Source: Brooklawnia sp032229645 (lineage in GTDB: Bacteria > Actinomycetota > Actinomycetes > Propionibacteriales > Propionibacteriaceae). Taken from it: 64,000 nt of DNA. The stretch is taken from the NCBI GenBank assembly GCA_963722295.1, contig CAVRLB010000001.1:930001-994000 (forward strand), in the 5' to 3' direction. The notes under the pieces are model-generated. The model saw only the letters and a program-made list of their open reading frames with translations. It was not told the DNA's origin and made no database searches. Made by a program: the position numbers and the translations under genes. Positions 7,640 to 15,588 of this stretch are shown here, piece after piece; position 1 is the first letter of the stretch, and every line of letters begins with the position of its first letter.

Positions 7640-9797
7640 TTACATAGCGGTGAGGTCCAGCAGAATGGTTCGCTCCGGATCCAGGTCGGGGAATCGAATA
7701 CCGGCTTGTCCAAGGACGGTTCCGGGCAGGGTCAAATCCCGTCCCCACCACGGCACCTGGAAGTCGTCGCGGGAACGAACCGACGATTCGACTCCCTCGG
7801 GTAACAGTTCGGCCACCCGATAGGTGGCCTGTGGATCGAGGCCCGGCAAGCACAGCGGCGGGGTGGGCCGCTGTGCCGACGTGGTCGTACGGGTGATCGC
7901 AAAGATCGCCCGGTTCTGGTCGGCGGCCACGACCCCATGCACCCGGTAGCCGCGATCGGGGTGATCGGCGTGCACCACCCGTCCGCCATGCAGCAGGGGC
8001 CGCAGCTGCTTATGCAGTTCGACCCACGCCTTCAATTCGGCTCGTTCATCGGGACCGGCGGTCGTGATGTCCCATTCGATGCCCATGTGCGAGAACATCG
8101 CGGTGGACGCACGCAGGCTCAGATTCGTCGTTCGACCAGTGGTGTGCGAGACCGTCGCCCCGATATGACTGCCCACCATCTCGGGTGGCAGCAGCAGAGC
8201 AGTGCCCGGGTCGATCAGCTGGCGTTCAATCGGGTCGATGCAGTCCGACCCCCAGACACGCACGGCGCGGCTCATCATCCCCAGATCGATGCGTCCTCCC
8301 CCACCGGCGCAGGACTCGATCTCAAGTCCCGGGTGGGACGCCAGCAAGGCGTCCATCAGCGCATAGGTCGCCCGCACCTGGTCGTGGTAGACGGGCCGGC
8401 GCGACCTGGGCGAGATCGCCTCATAGAGATCTCGATTGAAGTCCCACTTGATGTAGTCGATGCTCGTGTCGGCGAGCACCCGCTGCATCTGGCCGAGCAC
8501 GTGCTCGTAGGCGCCGGGATTGGTCAGATCGATGACCTGCTGATGGCGGGCCTCGATCGGCAGATGGCTGCGAGGACGCAGAATCCAATCGGGATGGGCC
8601 CGGGCTGCGTCGGAGTCGAGGTTGATCATTTCGGGCTCGAACCACAGGCCGAACTGCATGCCTTTGTCATGCACTGCGTCGGCCAGCGGCGCCAGTCCAT
8701 TCGGCCAGACCTCGTCGGAGACGACCCAGTCGCCGAGCCCGGAGCGATCGTCCCGGCGCGAGCCGAACCAGCCGTCGTCCAGGACGAACCGCTCGACGCC
8801 GATCTGTGCCGCCTGATCCACCAGTGTGAGCAGTCGCGGCAGCGAATGATCGAAATAGACGGCCTCCCATGCGTTCAGTGTCACCGGGCGTGGGGTGGTC
8901 GGGTGGGATGGGCGGGCGCGCAGCCAATCGTGGATGCGTCCGGCGGCCTGGTCGAGACCGTTTCCCCAGGTCGCCACAAGCCAGGGAGTCTCGTAAGACT
9001 GCGCCCGCATCGAGGACGATCTCGCCCGGCATGAGCAGCTCGCCGCCCATCAGGGTCTGAAAACCGAGAGTGTTGCGCTCGGCGAGGGTCTGAACGTTGC
9101 CCGACCATGCGACATGCACGTAGTGGGTCAGACCCGTGCGCCACCCGGTGGACGGCTGACAGGTCCCGTGGATACTCGACAGCGCATGCCCACGAGCCAC
9201 CCGCAGCGTCCGCAGGTGGGTGCCGATGGTGAACTCGTGGGTCTGGATATCCCGCTCTCGCAGATGGTGACCGGTCTGATCGATAATCCGGGACTCCATC
9301 GCAGGGGTCGGCAGCGCTAATAGCAGCGAATCGAGCGCGTAACCGTCGACACCGGTGTTGGTCAGCGTGCCGCGCAGCCGCAGCAGTCCGGAATCGGCCA
9401 GCTCAAGGTGGAGAGTCAACTCGACGCCCGATTCTGCGTCGTAGGCACGACAATCGGCCTGGCCGGCCGAACCGTCGGCGCTTTCGTCCCCAGTGGCGAC
9501 CGATCGGACGACGAACTGCGGGAAGAGCATGCTGCCGTTCCGGGCACCGACGAGCCCTGGGGTACCGTCCCAGCCCTCACTTTGTTGCGGAACCAAAGAT
9601 AGTGACGCTGGTGCGTCCAATACGGACCCCGCAGTGAACGGTACCTGCGAGGCGGCGAAGTCGACCACCTGGTCGGGTCCGATCGGCCCAAGGTCAGGCC
9701 CCCAATAAATGACCGCTGGCAGGCCTACTTCCGGAACGGTGAGAGCCACTGAGGTGCCGCCTCTGCGAAGGTGCAGGAGCGCTGGCATATCGGTCAT
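7640..9797 (-). pseudogene. Alpha-galactosidase, GH36, interrupted by a one-base frameshift
   Basis: The gene would encode a GH36 alpha-galactosidase of about 718 aa. The N-terminal beta-sandwich domain reads from the ATG at 9797 in one frame as far as GEIVLDAG. The catalytic barrel and C-terminal domain continue in another frame from SYETPWLVATWGNGLDQ to a stop at 7640. An extra base at about 9001 explains the shift: without it the reading is DAG-E-SYETPW, and the total length becomes divisible by three. Catalytic motifs are intact: nucleophile Asp in YIKWDFNRD and acid/base Asp in WGSDCIDPIERQ. It is either a recent mutation or a sequencing error. It heads the alpha-galactoside operon and is divergent from a ROK regulator. 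Confidence 0.85.
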
Positions 9798-9851
9798 GCG
9801 GGGCCGTCCTCATCATCGATCGGCAGCGGTAGCTAGGCGCCGTTGCCATAG

Positions 9852-9868
9852 TTTCTTATGTCAAGAAA
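9852..9868. promoter_or_regulatory. Candidate ROK-regulator operator
   Basis: TTTCTT-ATGTC-AAGAAA is a perfect inverted repeat in the 299-bp gap between the divergent alpha-galactosidase and ROK genes, 54 bases upstream of the alpha-galactosidase start. AT-rich palindromes of this kind are typical targets of ROK-family repressors. Nothing else distinct was seen in the gap apart from the ribosome site of the ROK gene. Confidence 0.45.
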
Positions 9869-10096
9869 GATACAACGCGCACGGGCCGCTCCGCAAGCCC
9901 GGCAAAGACAATTCCCGGCTTTCGGTCGGCAGCTAGCAACCACGTTCTTGGGCCGCAGATCAAGCTGTCGAAGTGGCTGGACGCCGGAGCGGCGGCGCAT
10001 GATCGGCCGCAAGCCGAGACGACCGGTTAGAGTGTCAGCAGGAGACCTGTCCCGGGTGTGGCCAGCATCTCTGGCCCGTGCTCATGAGGAGGTTTG

Positions 10097-11269
10097 GTGC
10101 TCCGCTTCTACGATGACTCCGCGCTGGCGGTCGCCGCTCATGTTCTGATCGAGGGACCGGTCTCGCGCGCCGATCTGGCGCGCGAGCTCGGCTTATCCGG
10201 CGCCACTCTCACCCGTTTGGTGCGTCCACTCATCAACGGCGGACTGATCGACGATGGTGGCATCGGCGTTCCCCAGACGGGAGTGGGTCGCCCGACCCAA
10301 CTACTCGAGATTCCACCGGCGGAGCATCATTTCGTCGGTATCAATCTCACCTCGACCACCGTGCATGCCGCGCTGACCGATGCACGCAGTCGAGGACTCG
10401 CCGGTCAGGCCACCAAGTTGCGCAGCACCGATCCACACAGCGTCGCCGAACAGATCCGCGAGACCATCGCGACCCTCGTCGAACAGCAGCAGTCGGGCTG
10501 GCAACACCTGCGCGGCATCGGGATCTCGCTGGGCGGGCAGGTCTCGGGTGGCGTGGTTGAGCACAGCCGTTTTTTCGGCTGGGACGATGTCGATCTGCTG
10601 TCAATGGTCGGACCGGTGCAGGATCTGCCTGTGCTGCTGCACAACGATCTGGTGGCTCTGACGATGCTCGAGCAGTGGTTCGGGCTGGGCCGTACCCACC
10701 CCAGCTTCATGGTGACCTCGGTTGGTTCGGGTATCGGGCACGGTCTGGTGCATCACGGACGCGCAGTGGATCCAGTCTTTCGAGGCCACGGCACGACCAG
10801 CCACATTCCACTTGCCGGAGCGCACGGGGTCTGCCAATACGGACACCTGGGTTGCGCGAATGGGGCGCTGACCACCGGGGCGGTGCTGTCCCGAGCGGGC
10901 GCCGGCCGATCCATCACCGTGGGTGATTCGCGTCCTCATGATCTGGACGACCTTGTCGCGTTGGCTCGGGCGGGCGACCTTTCGTGCTGCAATGCCATCG
11001 CCGAGTTCAGCCAGAATCTCGCCACCTATGTGCAAACAGTCTGCAGTGCGGCGATGGTGGTCGACGCAGTGCTCGACGGCGAGGCCGTGCCCCTGCTGGA
11101 AACACCCTGGGCGTCCGGATTCGACGAGCAGCTGACCCGCTTCCACAACCCCAGACTCCCCGCTCTCAACGTCCACCGGCGCTCGGGCAGCTTCGAACGC
11201 TGGGCACGCGGCGCCGCTGCCACCGCGATCGTCCACTGGCTTGAGACCCAGGTCGATCTGCAGCGCTGA
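10097..11269 (+). CDS. ROK-family transcriptional regulator
   Basis: This 390-aa protein joins an N-terminal winged helix (LIEGPVSRADLARELGLSGATLTRLV, about residues 12-45) to a ROK sugar-kinase-like domain. The zinc-binding motif is seen as CQYGHLGCANG; kinase activity is not expected. I chose the GTG at 10097 since GAGGAGG ends four bases upstream; the TTG one codon earlier is too close. It is divergent from the alpha-galactoside operon and likely its repressor, relieved by a sugar ligand. The target operon is inferred from position. Confidence 0.88.
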   Translation: MLRFYDDSALAVAAHVLIEGPVSRADLARELGLSGATLTRLVRPLINGGLIDDGGIGVPQTGVGRPTQLLEIPPAEHHFVGINLTSTTVHAALTDARSRGLAGQATKLRSTDPHSVAEQIRETIATLVEQQQSGWQHLRGIGISLGGQVSGGVVEHSRFFGWDDVDLLSMVGPVQDLPVLLHNDLVALTMLEQWFGLGRTHPSFMVTSVGSGIGHGLVHHGRAVDPVFRGHGTTSHIPLAGAHGVCQYGHLGCANGALTTGAVLSRAGAGRSITVGDSRPHDLDDLVALARAGDLSCCNAIAEFSQNLATYVQTVCSAAMVVDAVLDGEAVPLLETPWASGFDEQLTRFHNPRLPALNVHRRSGSFERWARGAAATAIVHWLETQVDLQR

Positions 11270-11325
11270 CTCGCGCTGAACGCTCCTCGGGTCGTCAGGG
11301 CGCCGTGGTCGGTGACCCGGCAATC

Positions 11326-11919
11326 TCAGGCCGCGTTGCCCTCGAGTTCGAGCAGGGCACGCTTGGCATCCAGTCCCCCCAGATAGCCACCCAGACTGCC
11401 ATCGGTACGCAGCACCCGATGGCACGGCACGACCAGCGGCAGCGGATTGGCGGCGCAGGCCGCTCCGACCGCGCGCACCGCCTGCGGGTTCCCCACCATC
11501 TGGGCAACCTCCTTGTACGATCGAGTCTGTCCAAAGCCGATCTGCGGCAGGTAGCGCTGCACCTGCTGCCGAAATCCGGACGATAGGGCGTAGTCCAGCT
11601 CCAGATCGAAGACCCGGCGCCGGCCGGCGAAGTATTCGTCCAACTCGGACGCTGCGCTATCCAGGCGGCTGGGAGATTCGAGGATTCGGGGGCTGAGCTT
11701 CGCCGCCAACGAGTTCAGCACGGTGTCGAAGTCTTCCCGTTCGAAGGCCACCCGCACCAGCCCGACCGGTGTGGCAGCCAGCAGCAGCGGCCCGATCGGG
11801 CTATCGATCACCCGATAGCCGATATCGCACAGGCCAGCATCGTATGCAGAGGCCTCCAAGCGCGCGTGCAGGGCAGCGAGCTCGGTCTCAGTGACCGGAA
11901 AGATCTCGGTATCACTCAT
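11326..11919 (-). CDS. ogt: Methylated-DNA--protein-cysteine S-methyltransferase
   Basis: This 197-aa suicide repair protein removes alkyl groups from O6-alkylguanine by transfer to a cysteine. The acceptor Cys lies in the PCHRV motif (about residue 166), preceded by the helix-turn-helix region and arginine finger. The ATG at 11919 has a strong GGAGGAGACC ribosome site. The start overlaps the stop of a short sigma-factor-like remnant, suggesting that the gene was once second in a sigma-factor/ogt operon. Confidence 0.95.
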   Translation of the reverse strand: MSDTEIFPVTETELAALHARLEASAYDAGLCDIGYRVIDSPIGPLLLAATPVGLVRVAFEREDFDTVLNSLAAKLSPRILESPSRLDSAASELDEYFAGRRRVFDLELDYALSSGFRQQVQRYLPQIGFGQTRSYKEVAQMVGNPQAVRAVGAACAANPLPLVVPCHRVLRTDGSLGGYLGGLDAKRALLELEGNAA

Positions 11920-12022
11920 TGGTCTCCTCCTGGATTTCGGTCCCCGAGAACCGTGCGGCAAACGCGCAGCACGGCGGCCCCTGCTGCTTGACGGTTGTTT
12001 CGAACGGCTCTTTGATCCTCAT
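11916..12022 (-). pseudogene. Remnant of a sigma-70-family factor upstream of ogt
   Basis: From an ATG at 12022 the frame reads MRIKEPFETTVKQQG, and after a one-base shift in a short G run (one G fewer than needed) it reads AAVLRVCRTVLGDRNPGG and stops inside the ogt start. This resembles the first helix of region 2 in sigma factors that sit before ogt in other actinobacteria (PFE..V..HG..VLRVCRAVLG). Everything after that helix is gone. The identification rests on remembered family patterns and is tentative. Confidence 0.4.
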
Positions 12023-12115
12023 TACACGGTAGACGCACACGGGACGCAAGGCGTGAGATCGGACTGTTGCGAGATCGCTCGGGCCACCGCGACGACCGCG
12101 GGAAGTCCGGAGATG

Positions 12116-12146
12116 AAGAAACGCCACAGCTAGTCGCTGCGGCGTT
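12116..12146 (-). terminator. Terminator after the tRNA-Glu gene
   Basis: On the minus strand the sequence AACGCCGCAGC, a 5-base loop, then GCTGTGGCGTT followed by TCTTC forms an 11-bp stem (one G-U pair) with a pyrimidine tail, about 45 bases past the tRNA-Glu 3' end. Confidence 0.6.
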
Positions 12147-12189
12147 CGTCACCTGGTCATTTGGGCGGAACATCGTTCCACCGTTCTGG

Positions 12190-12262
12190 TAGCCCCGAGC
12201 GGATTCGAACCGCCGTTACAGCCTTGAGAGGGCCGCGTGCTAGGCCACTACACTACGGGGCC
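12190..12262 (-). tRNA. tRNA-Glu (CTC)
   Basis: The minus strand folds into a tRNA with acceptor GGCCCCG paired to CGGGGCT (first pair G-U), anticodon loop CTCTCAA containing CTC, and a T-arm GGTTCGAATCC. The CCA end is encoded at 12187-12189. It is 75 bases downstream of tRNA-Gln and probably in the same transcript. Confidence 0.97.
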
Positions 12263-12283
12263 AGGTCATCTTCAGTTGTGTTT

Positions 12284-12307
12284 GCCGGACCTTTGGCTTG
12301 GTCCGGC
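12284..12307. other. Stem-loop between the two tRNA genes
   Basis: GCCGGACC (12284-12291), an 8-base loop, and GGTCCGGC (12300-12307) form a perfect 8-bp stem in the spacer between tRNA-Gln and tRNA-Glu. It may be a processing signal or a terminator; there is no clear U-tract. Confidence 0.5.
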
Positions 12308-12337
12308 GTCCAGCAGTCTAGCGGGCTAGCTTACTGG

Positions 12338-12409
12338 TTGGGGTACCAGGACTCGAACCTGGACTGACGGAACCAGAATCCGGCGGGCTGCCAATTACCC
12401 CATACCCCA
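12338..12409 (-). tRNA. tRNA-Gln (CTG)
   Basis: The minus strand reads TGGGGTATGGGGTAATTGGC at the 5' end, has anticodon CTG within GGATTCTGGTTCC, a T-arm GGTTCGAGTCC and 3' acceptor TACCCCA plus A73. CCA is encoded next (12335-12337). The acceptor stem pairs perfectly. Confidence 0.97.
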
Positions 12410-12480
12410 GCGCTGCTCCTTGCGGCGCAACGACAGCTAAACTTACACGACCGTCATTCCGCTACGCAAATCGGGTGGCA

Positions 12481-13425
12481 TCAGCCCTTCGCAGGTTCCG
12501 GCGTGACCACCGCTACCCGCATCCGCCGGCCAACCAGCCAGGCCAGCACGGCGACCAGACCGTAGGCGAGCAGATTCCAGCCGGTGGTCTGCCAGGTCGA
12601 CACCTGAAGGGCCCGCACCTGCGCAACTCCTCCGCCTACGGCGGCATATCCGAAGGCGAAGACGTTGTTGATCGCATGCGCCGCGATAGCAGCCTCCAGG
12701 CCACCGGTGAGCACCACCAAGGCACCTGCCAGCAACCCGAAGCCCAGCCGATCGACGAAGAGCGGCAGATCCTGGGCGCCATGCATCGCCGCAAAGATGA
12801 GGGCCGAGATCGCCACCGCCAGCCACGGGCCGCGGCTGATCATGCCGCAGACCTGCAGCAGATATCCCCGGAACAAGAACTCCTCCCCCGCTGCCTGCAG
12901 CGGTGAGGTGACCACGATCACCAGCAACCACCAACCGAGATGCTCGCTTGACTGCCAGGTGGGCGGATCGGATGCCTTGGAGATCCAGTAGACGACGTTG
13001 AGCCCCACCGTCGCCACAAGGGCACAGACGATGGCGTACCGCCACCGGAAGCCTGGCTGCACCGAACAAAGCCAGCGTGGATGCCGCCGGTGTACGTAGC
13101 GCACCACGTACATGCACAGCACGATCAGCGAGGCGATCGCCAGATGCGTCGCGATCATGCCGTCGATCACCTCGAACTGCAGCGCTGCGGTGCGGAAATC
13201 GGCGAAACTGCCGGGCATGCCGCGCAGCAGCCAGGTTGCCCCGAGCAGCAGCCACGCCACCACGGGCAGCAAGATCGTGTAACCGGCGAGAGCGACCAGC
13301 AGCCCGCCCAGGCCCTTGATGGCACCGTCTGAGATCGGCTCGATCCGCAGCACTCCCGGATAGCTGAGCCCCTGCGCCGGATCGGTTAGTTCAGAGGTAT
13401 CGCCACCCCATAGCGCTGCCTTCAC
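12481..13425 (-). CDS. CPBP-family intramembrane metalloprotease
   Basis: This 314-aa polytopic membrane protein carries the CAAX-protease/bacteriocin-processing (ABI) signature: EEFLFRGYLLQ (glutamates and arginine), FAAMH and HAINNVFAF, with about eight hydrophobic segments. Members are membrane-embedded zinc peptidases of mostly unknown substrate. The start overlaps the stop of the upstream fumarylacetoacetase-family gene by four bases, so the two are translationally coupled, although no shared pathway is obvious. Confidence 0.88.
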   Translation of the reverse strand: MKAALWGGDTSELTDPAQGLSYPGVLRIEPISDGAIKGLGGLLVALAGYTILLPVVAWLLLGATWLLRGMPGSFADFRTAALQFEVIDGMIATHLAIASLIVLCMYVVRYVHRRHPRWLCSVQPGFRWRYAIVCALVATVGLNVVYWISKASDPPTWQSSEHLGWWLLVIVVTSPLQAAGEEFLFRGYLLQVCGMISRGPWLAVAISALIFAAMHGAQDLPLFVDRLGFGLLAGALVVLTGGLEAAIAAHAINNVFAFGYAAVGGGVAQVRALQVSTWQTTGWNLLAYGLVAVLAWLVGRRMRVAVVTPEPAKG

Positions 13426-14261
13426 CGGGTCGTCCCGCTCTCAGCGGCCTCGGAATCATCCCGGTCGTCCATGACCGGATTCGTGAGCGTGCCGATGCCG
13501 TCGATCTCCACGCTCACCGACTGGCCGGCGACCAACGGACCGACTCCGGCAGGGGTTCCGGTGAGCAGCACGTCACCGGGAAGAAGCGTCGCGAACGCCG
13601 AGACGTAGGCGATCAGCTCGGGGATCGAGAAGACCATCTGGCTGGTGTTCGCGTCCTGCTTGACCGCGCCGTCGACGCTGGTGACCAGTGACAGGTCGGC
13701 GGCTTCGTCCGGGCTGAGATGGGTGACGATCCACGGCCCCAGCGGGCAGAACGTGTCGAAGCCCTTCGCCCTGGTCCACTGCCCGTCGCTGCGCTGCAGA
13801 TCGCGCGCGGTGACGTCGTTGGCGATGGTATAACCGAAGATCACTTCGGCGGCCCGCTCCACCGGCACCTTGCGGCAGAACCGGCCGATCACCACGGCCA
13901 GCTCACCCTCGTAGTGCACGTTCTGGCTGAGCTCCGGACGCACGATAACGTCGTCCGGACCGATCACCGAGGTGTTCGGCTTCATGAAGATCAGCGGTTC
14001 GGATGGCACCTCGCCATCGAACTCGGCGGCGTGCGCGGCGTAGTTCTTGCCTACCGCGAGCACCTTGCTGCGCGGAATAATCGGTGCAAGCAGCCGAGCG
14101 TCCGCCAATGCGATCCGTTCGCCGGTGTAGTTGACCGGACCGGCGAGCGGATCGCCGTCGATCACCGCGATGGTGTCCGGAAACTGGCCTTCGTCGGCTT
14201 CCAACTCAACGATTCCAAAACGAGGATCGGCGCCGGCAACGGCGAATCGGGCTATGCGCAT
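13422..14261 (-). CDS. Fumarylacetoacetate hydrolase family protein
   Basis: This 279-aa protein has the FAH fold with metal ligands in HYEGELAVVIG and YTIANDVTARDLQ and a typical PLIFMKPNTSVIGP segment. Family members hydrolyse or decarboxylate beta-keto acids such as acylpyruvates or oxaloacetate; the substrate here cannot be decided. A -10-like TAGACT (14273-14268) lies six bases before the ATG, suggesting a leaderless mRNA. It is divergent from deoA and overlaps the CPBP protease gene. An ortholog commonly precedes gltX in other actinobacteria. Confidence 0.88.
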   Translation of the reverse strand: MRIARFAVAGADPRFGIVELEADEGQFPDTIAVIDGDPLAGPVNYTGERIALADARLLAPIIPRSKVLAVGKNYAAHAAEFDGEVPSEPLIFMKPNTSVIGPDDVIVRPELSQNVHYEGELAVVIGRFCRKVPVERAAEVIFGYTIANDVTARDLQRSDGQWTRAKGFDTFCPLGPWIVTHLSPDEAADLSLVTSVDGAVKQDANTSQMVFSIPELIAYVSAFATLLPGDVLLTGTPAGVGPLVAGQSVSVEIDGIGTLTNPVMDDRDDSEAAESGTTR

Positions 14262-14295
14262 GCCCGCAGTCTAGTGGGCCTCTACTGTGGCCGAT

Positions 14296-15573
14296 ATGAG
14301 CCCATATACGGCGGTCGAACTCATCCGGGCCAAGCGCGATGGCCGACCGCTGGACGATGCCGCCATCGAGTGGCTGATCTCCGCCTTCGCCAATGGCGAG
14401 GTCGCCGACGAGCAGATGGCCGCGATGGCGATGGCGATCTTCTTCCGTGGCCTGGACGATCGGGAGCTGGCCTGCTGGACGCGGGCGATGATCGCCACCG
14501 GCTCCCGGATGGATTTCAGCAGCTTGACCCGGCCGACGGTCGACAAGCATTCCACCGGCGGCGTCGGCGACAAGATCACGCTGCCGCTGGCGCCGCTGCT
14601 GGCGGCCTGCGGCGCCGCTGTGCCGCAGCTGTCCGGACGCGGCCTGGGGCATACCGGCGGCACCCTCGACAAACTCGAGTCGATCCCCGGCTGGCGAGCA
14701 CAACTGAGCACCGCTCAGTTGCTGGCCCAGCTCGACGACGTCGGCGCGGTGATCTGCGCCGCCGGATCCGGTCTGGCACCAGCCGACAAGCGGCTTTACG
14801 CTCTTCGTGATGTCACCGGTACTGTCGAGTCGATTCCGTTGATCGCCAGTTCGATCATGAGCAAGAAGATCGCCGAGGGCGCCGACGCGCTGGTGCTGGA
14901 CGTCAAGGCCGGCAGCGGAGCGTTCATGAAGAACCTCGAGGACGCTCGCCAACTGGCCACCAGGATGGTCGAGCTGGGCAGCGCCGCCGGCGTGCGCACC
15001 GTGGCGCTGTTGACCGACATGAACACTCCGCTGGGTTGCACGGTGGGCAACGCCCTCGAGGTACGTGAGGCGATCGAGGTGCTGGCTGGTGGTGGTCCCG
15101 GCGATGTCGTCGGGCTGACCGTGGCGCTGGCCAACGAGATGGTCTCGCTGGCCGGCCTGAACGCCGATCCGGCCGATGTCCTGGCAAACGGCCAAGCCAT
15201 GGATACCTGGCGGCGGATGATCCGCGCCCAGGGCGGTGAGGTGGATGCCCCGCTGCCGACGGCCAGGTTCACCGACGAATTCACGGCCGCCACGGCAGGC
15301 ATCGTGACCACGATGGATGCGATGGCCATCGGGACCGCCTCGTGGCGGCTGGGTGCCGGACGGGCCCGTCGAAACGATGCCGTGCAGGCTGCCGCAGGCA
15401 TCGAACTGCTGGTGCGTCCCGGCGATCGCGTCGCGGCCGGGACGCCGCTGCTGCGGCTGCACACCGACACGGCCGAGGCTTTCGGCCCGGCCCGCGAAGC
15501 GCTGGGCAGCGCCATCACGATCGGCATCGAGGCACCGATCGTCCGGCCGCTGGTGATCGACCGGATCGGCTAA
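14296..15573 (+). CDS. deoA: Thymidine phosphorylase
   Basis: This 425-aa enzyme splits thymidine (and probably deoxyuridine) with phosphate to give deoxyribose-1-phosphate. The phosphate-binding signature KHSTGGVGDK is present, as are the glycine-rich GRGLGHTGGTLDKLESIPG segment and the C-terminal barrel-sandwich region. I chose the ATG at 14296, seven bases after a TACTGT -10 box, over the GTG at 14287, which overlaps that box. The transcript is therefore probably leaderless. No other deo genes are adjacent. Confidence 0.94.
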   Translation: MSPYTAVELIRAKRDGRPLDDAAIEWLISAFANGEVADEQMAAMAMAIFFRGLDDRELACWTRAMIATGSRMDFSSLTRPTVDKHSTGGVGDKITLPLAPLLAACGAAVPQLSGRGLGHTGGTLDKLESIPGWRAQLSTAQLLAQLDDVGAVICAAGSGLAPADKRLYALRDVTGTVESIPLIASSIMSKKIAEGADALVLDVKAGSGAFMKNLEDARQLATRMVELGSAAGVRTVALLTDMNTPLGCTVGNALEVREAIEVLAGGGPGDVVGLTVALANEMVSLAGLNADPADVLANGQAMDTWRRMIRAQGGEVDAPLPTARFTDEFTAATAGIVTTMDAMAIGTASWRLGAGRARRNDAVQAAAGIELLVRPGDRVAAGTPLLRLHTDTAEAFGPAREALGSAITIGIEAPIVRPLVIDRIG

Positions 15574-15588
15574 GGCCTCCAACGAGCG

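Noticed and set aside
8990..9015. Programmed ribosomal frameshift in the alpha-galactosidase
   Set aside because: No slippery heptamer or nearby stimulatory structure was seen, and GH36 enzymes are not known to use frameshifting; an added base is simpler.
9709..10096. Small genes in the gap between alpha-galactosidase and the ROK gene
   Set aside because: Short open frames there have no ribosome sites and no conserved features, and overlap the regulatory region.
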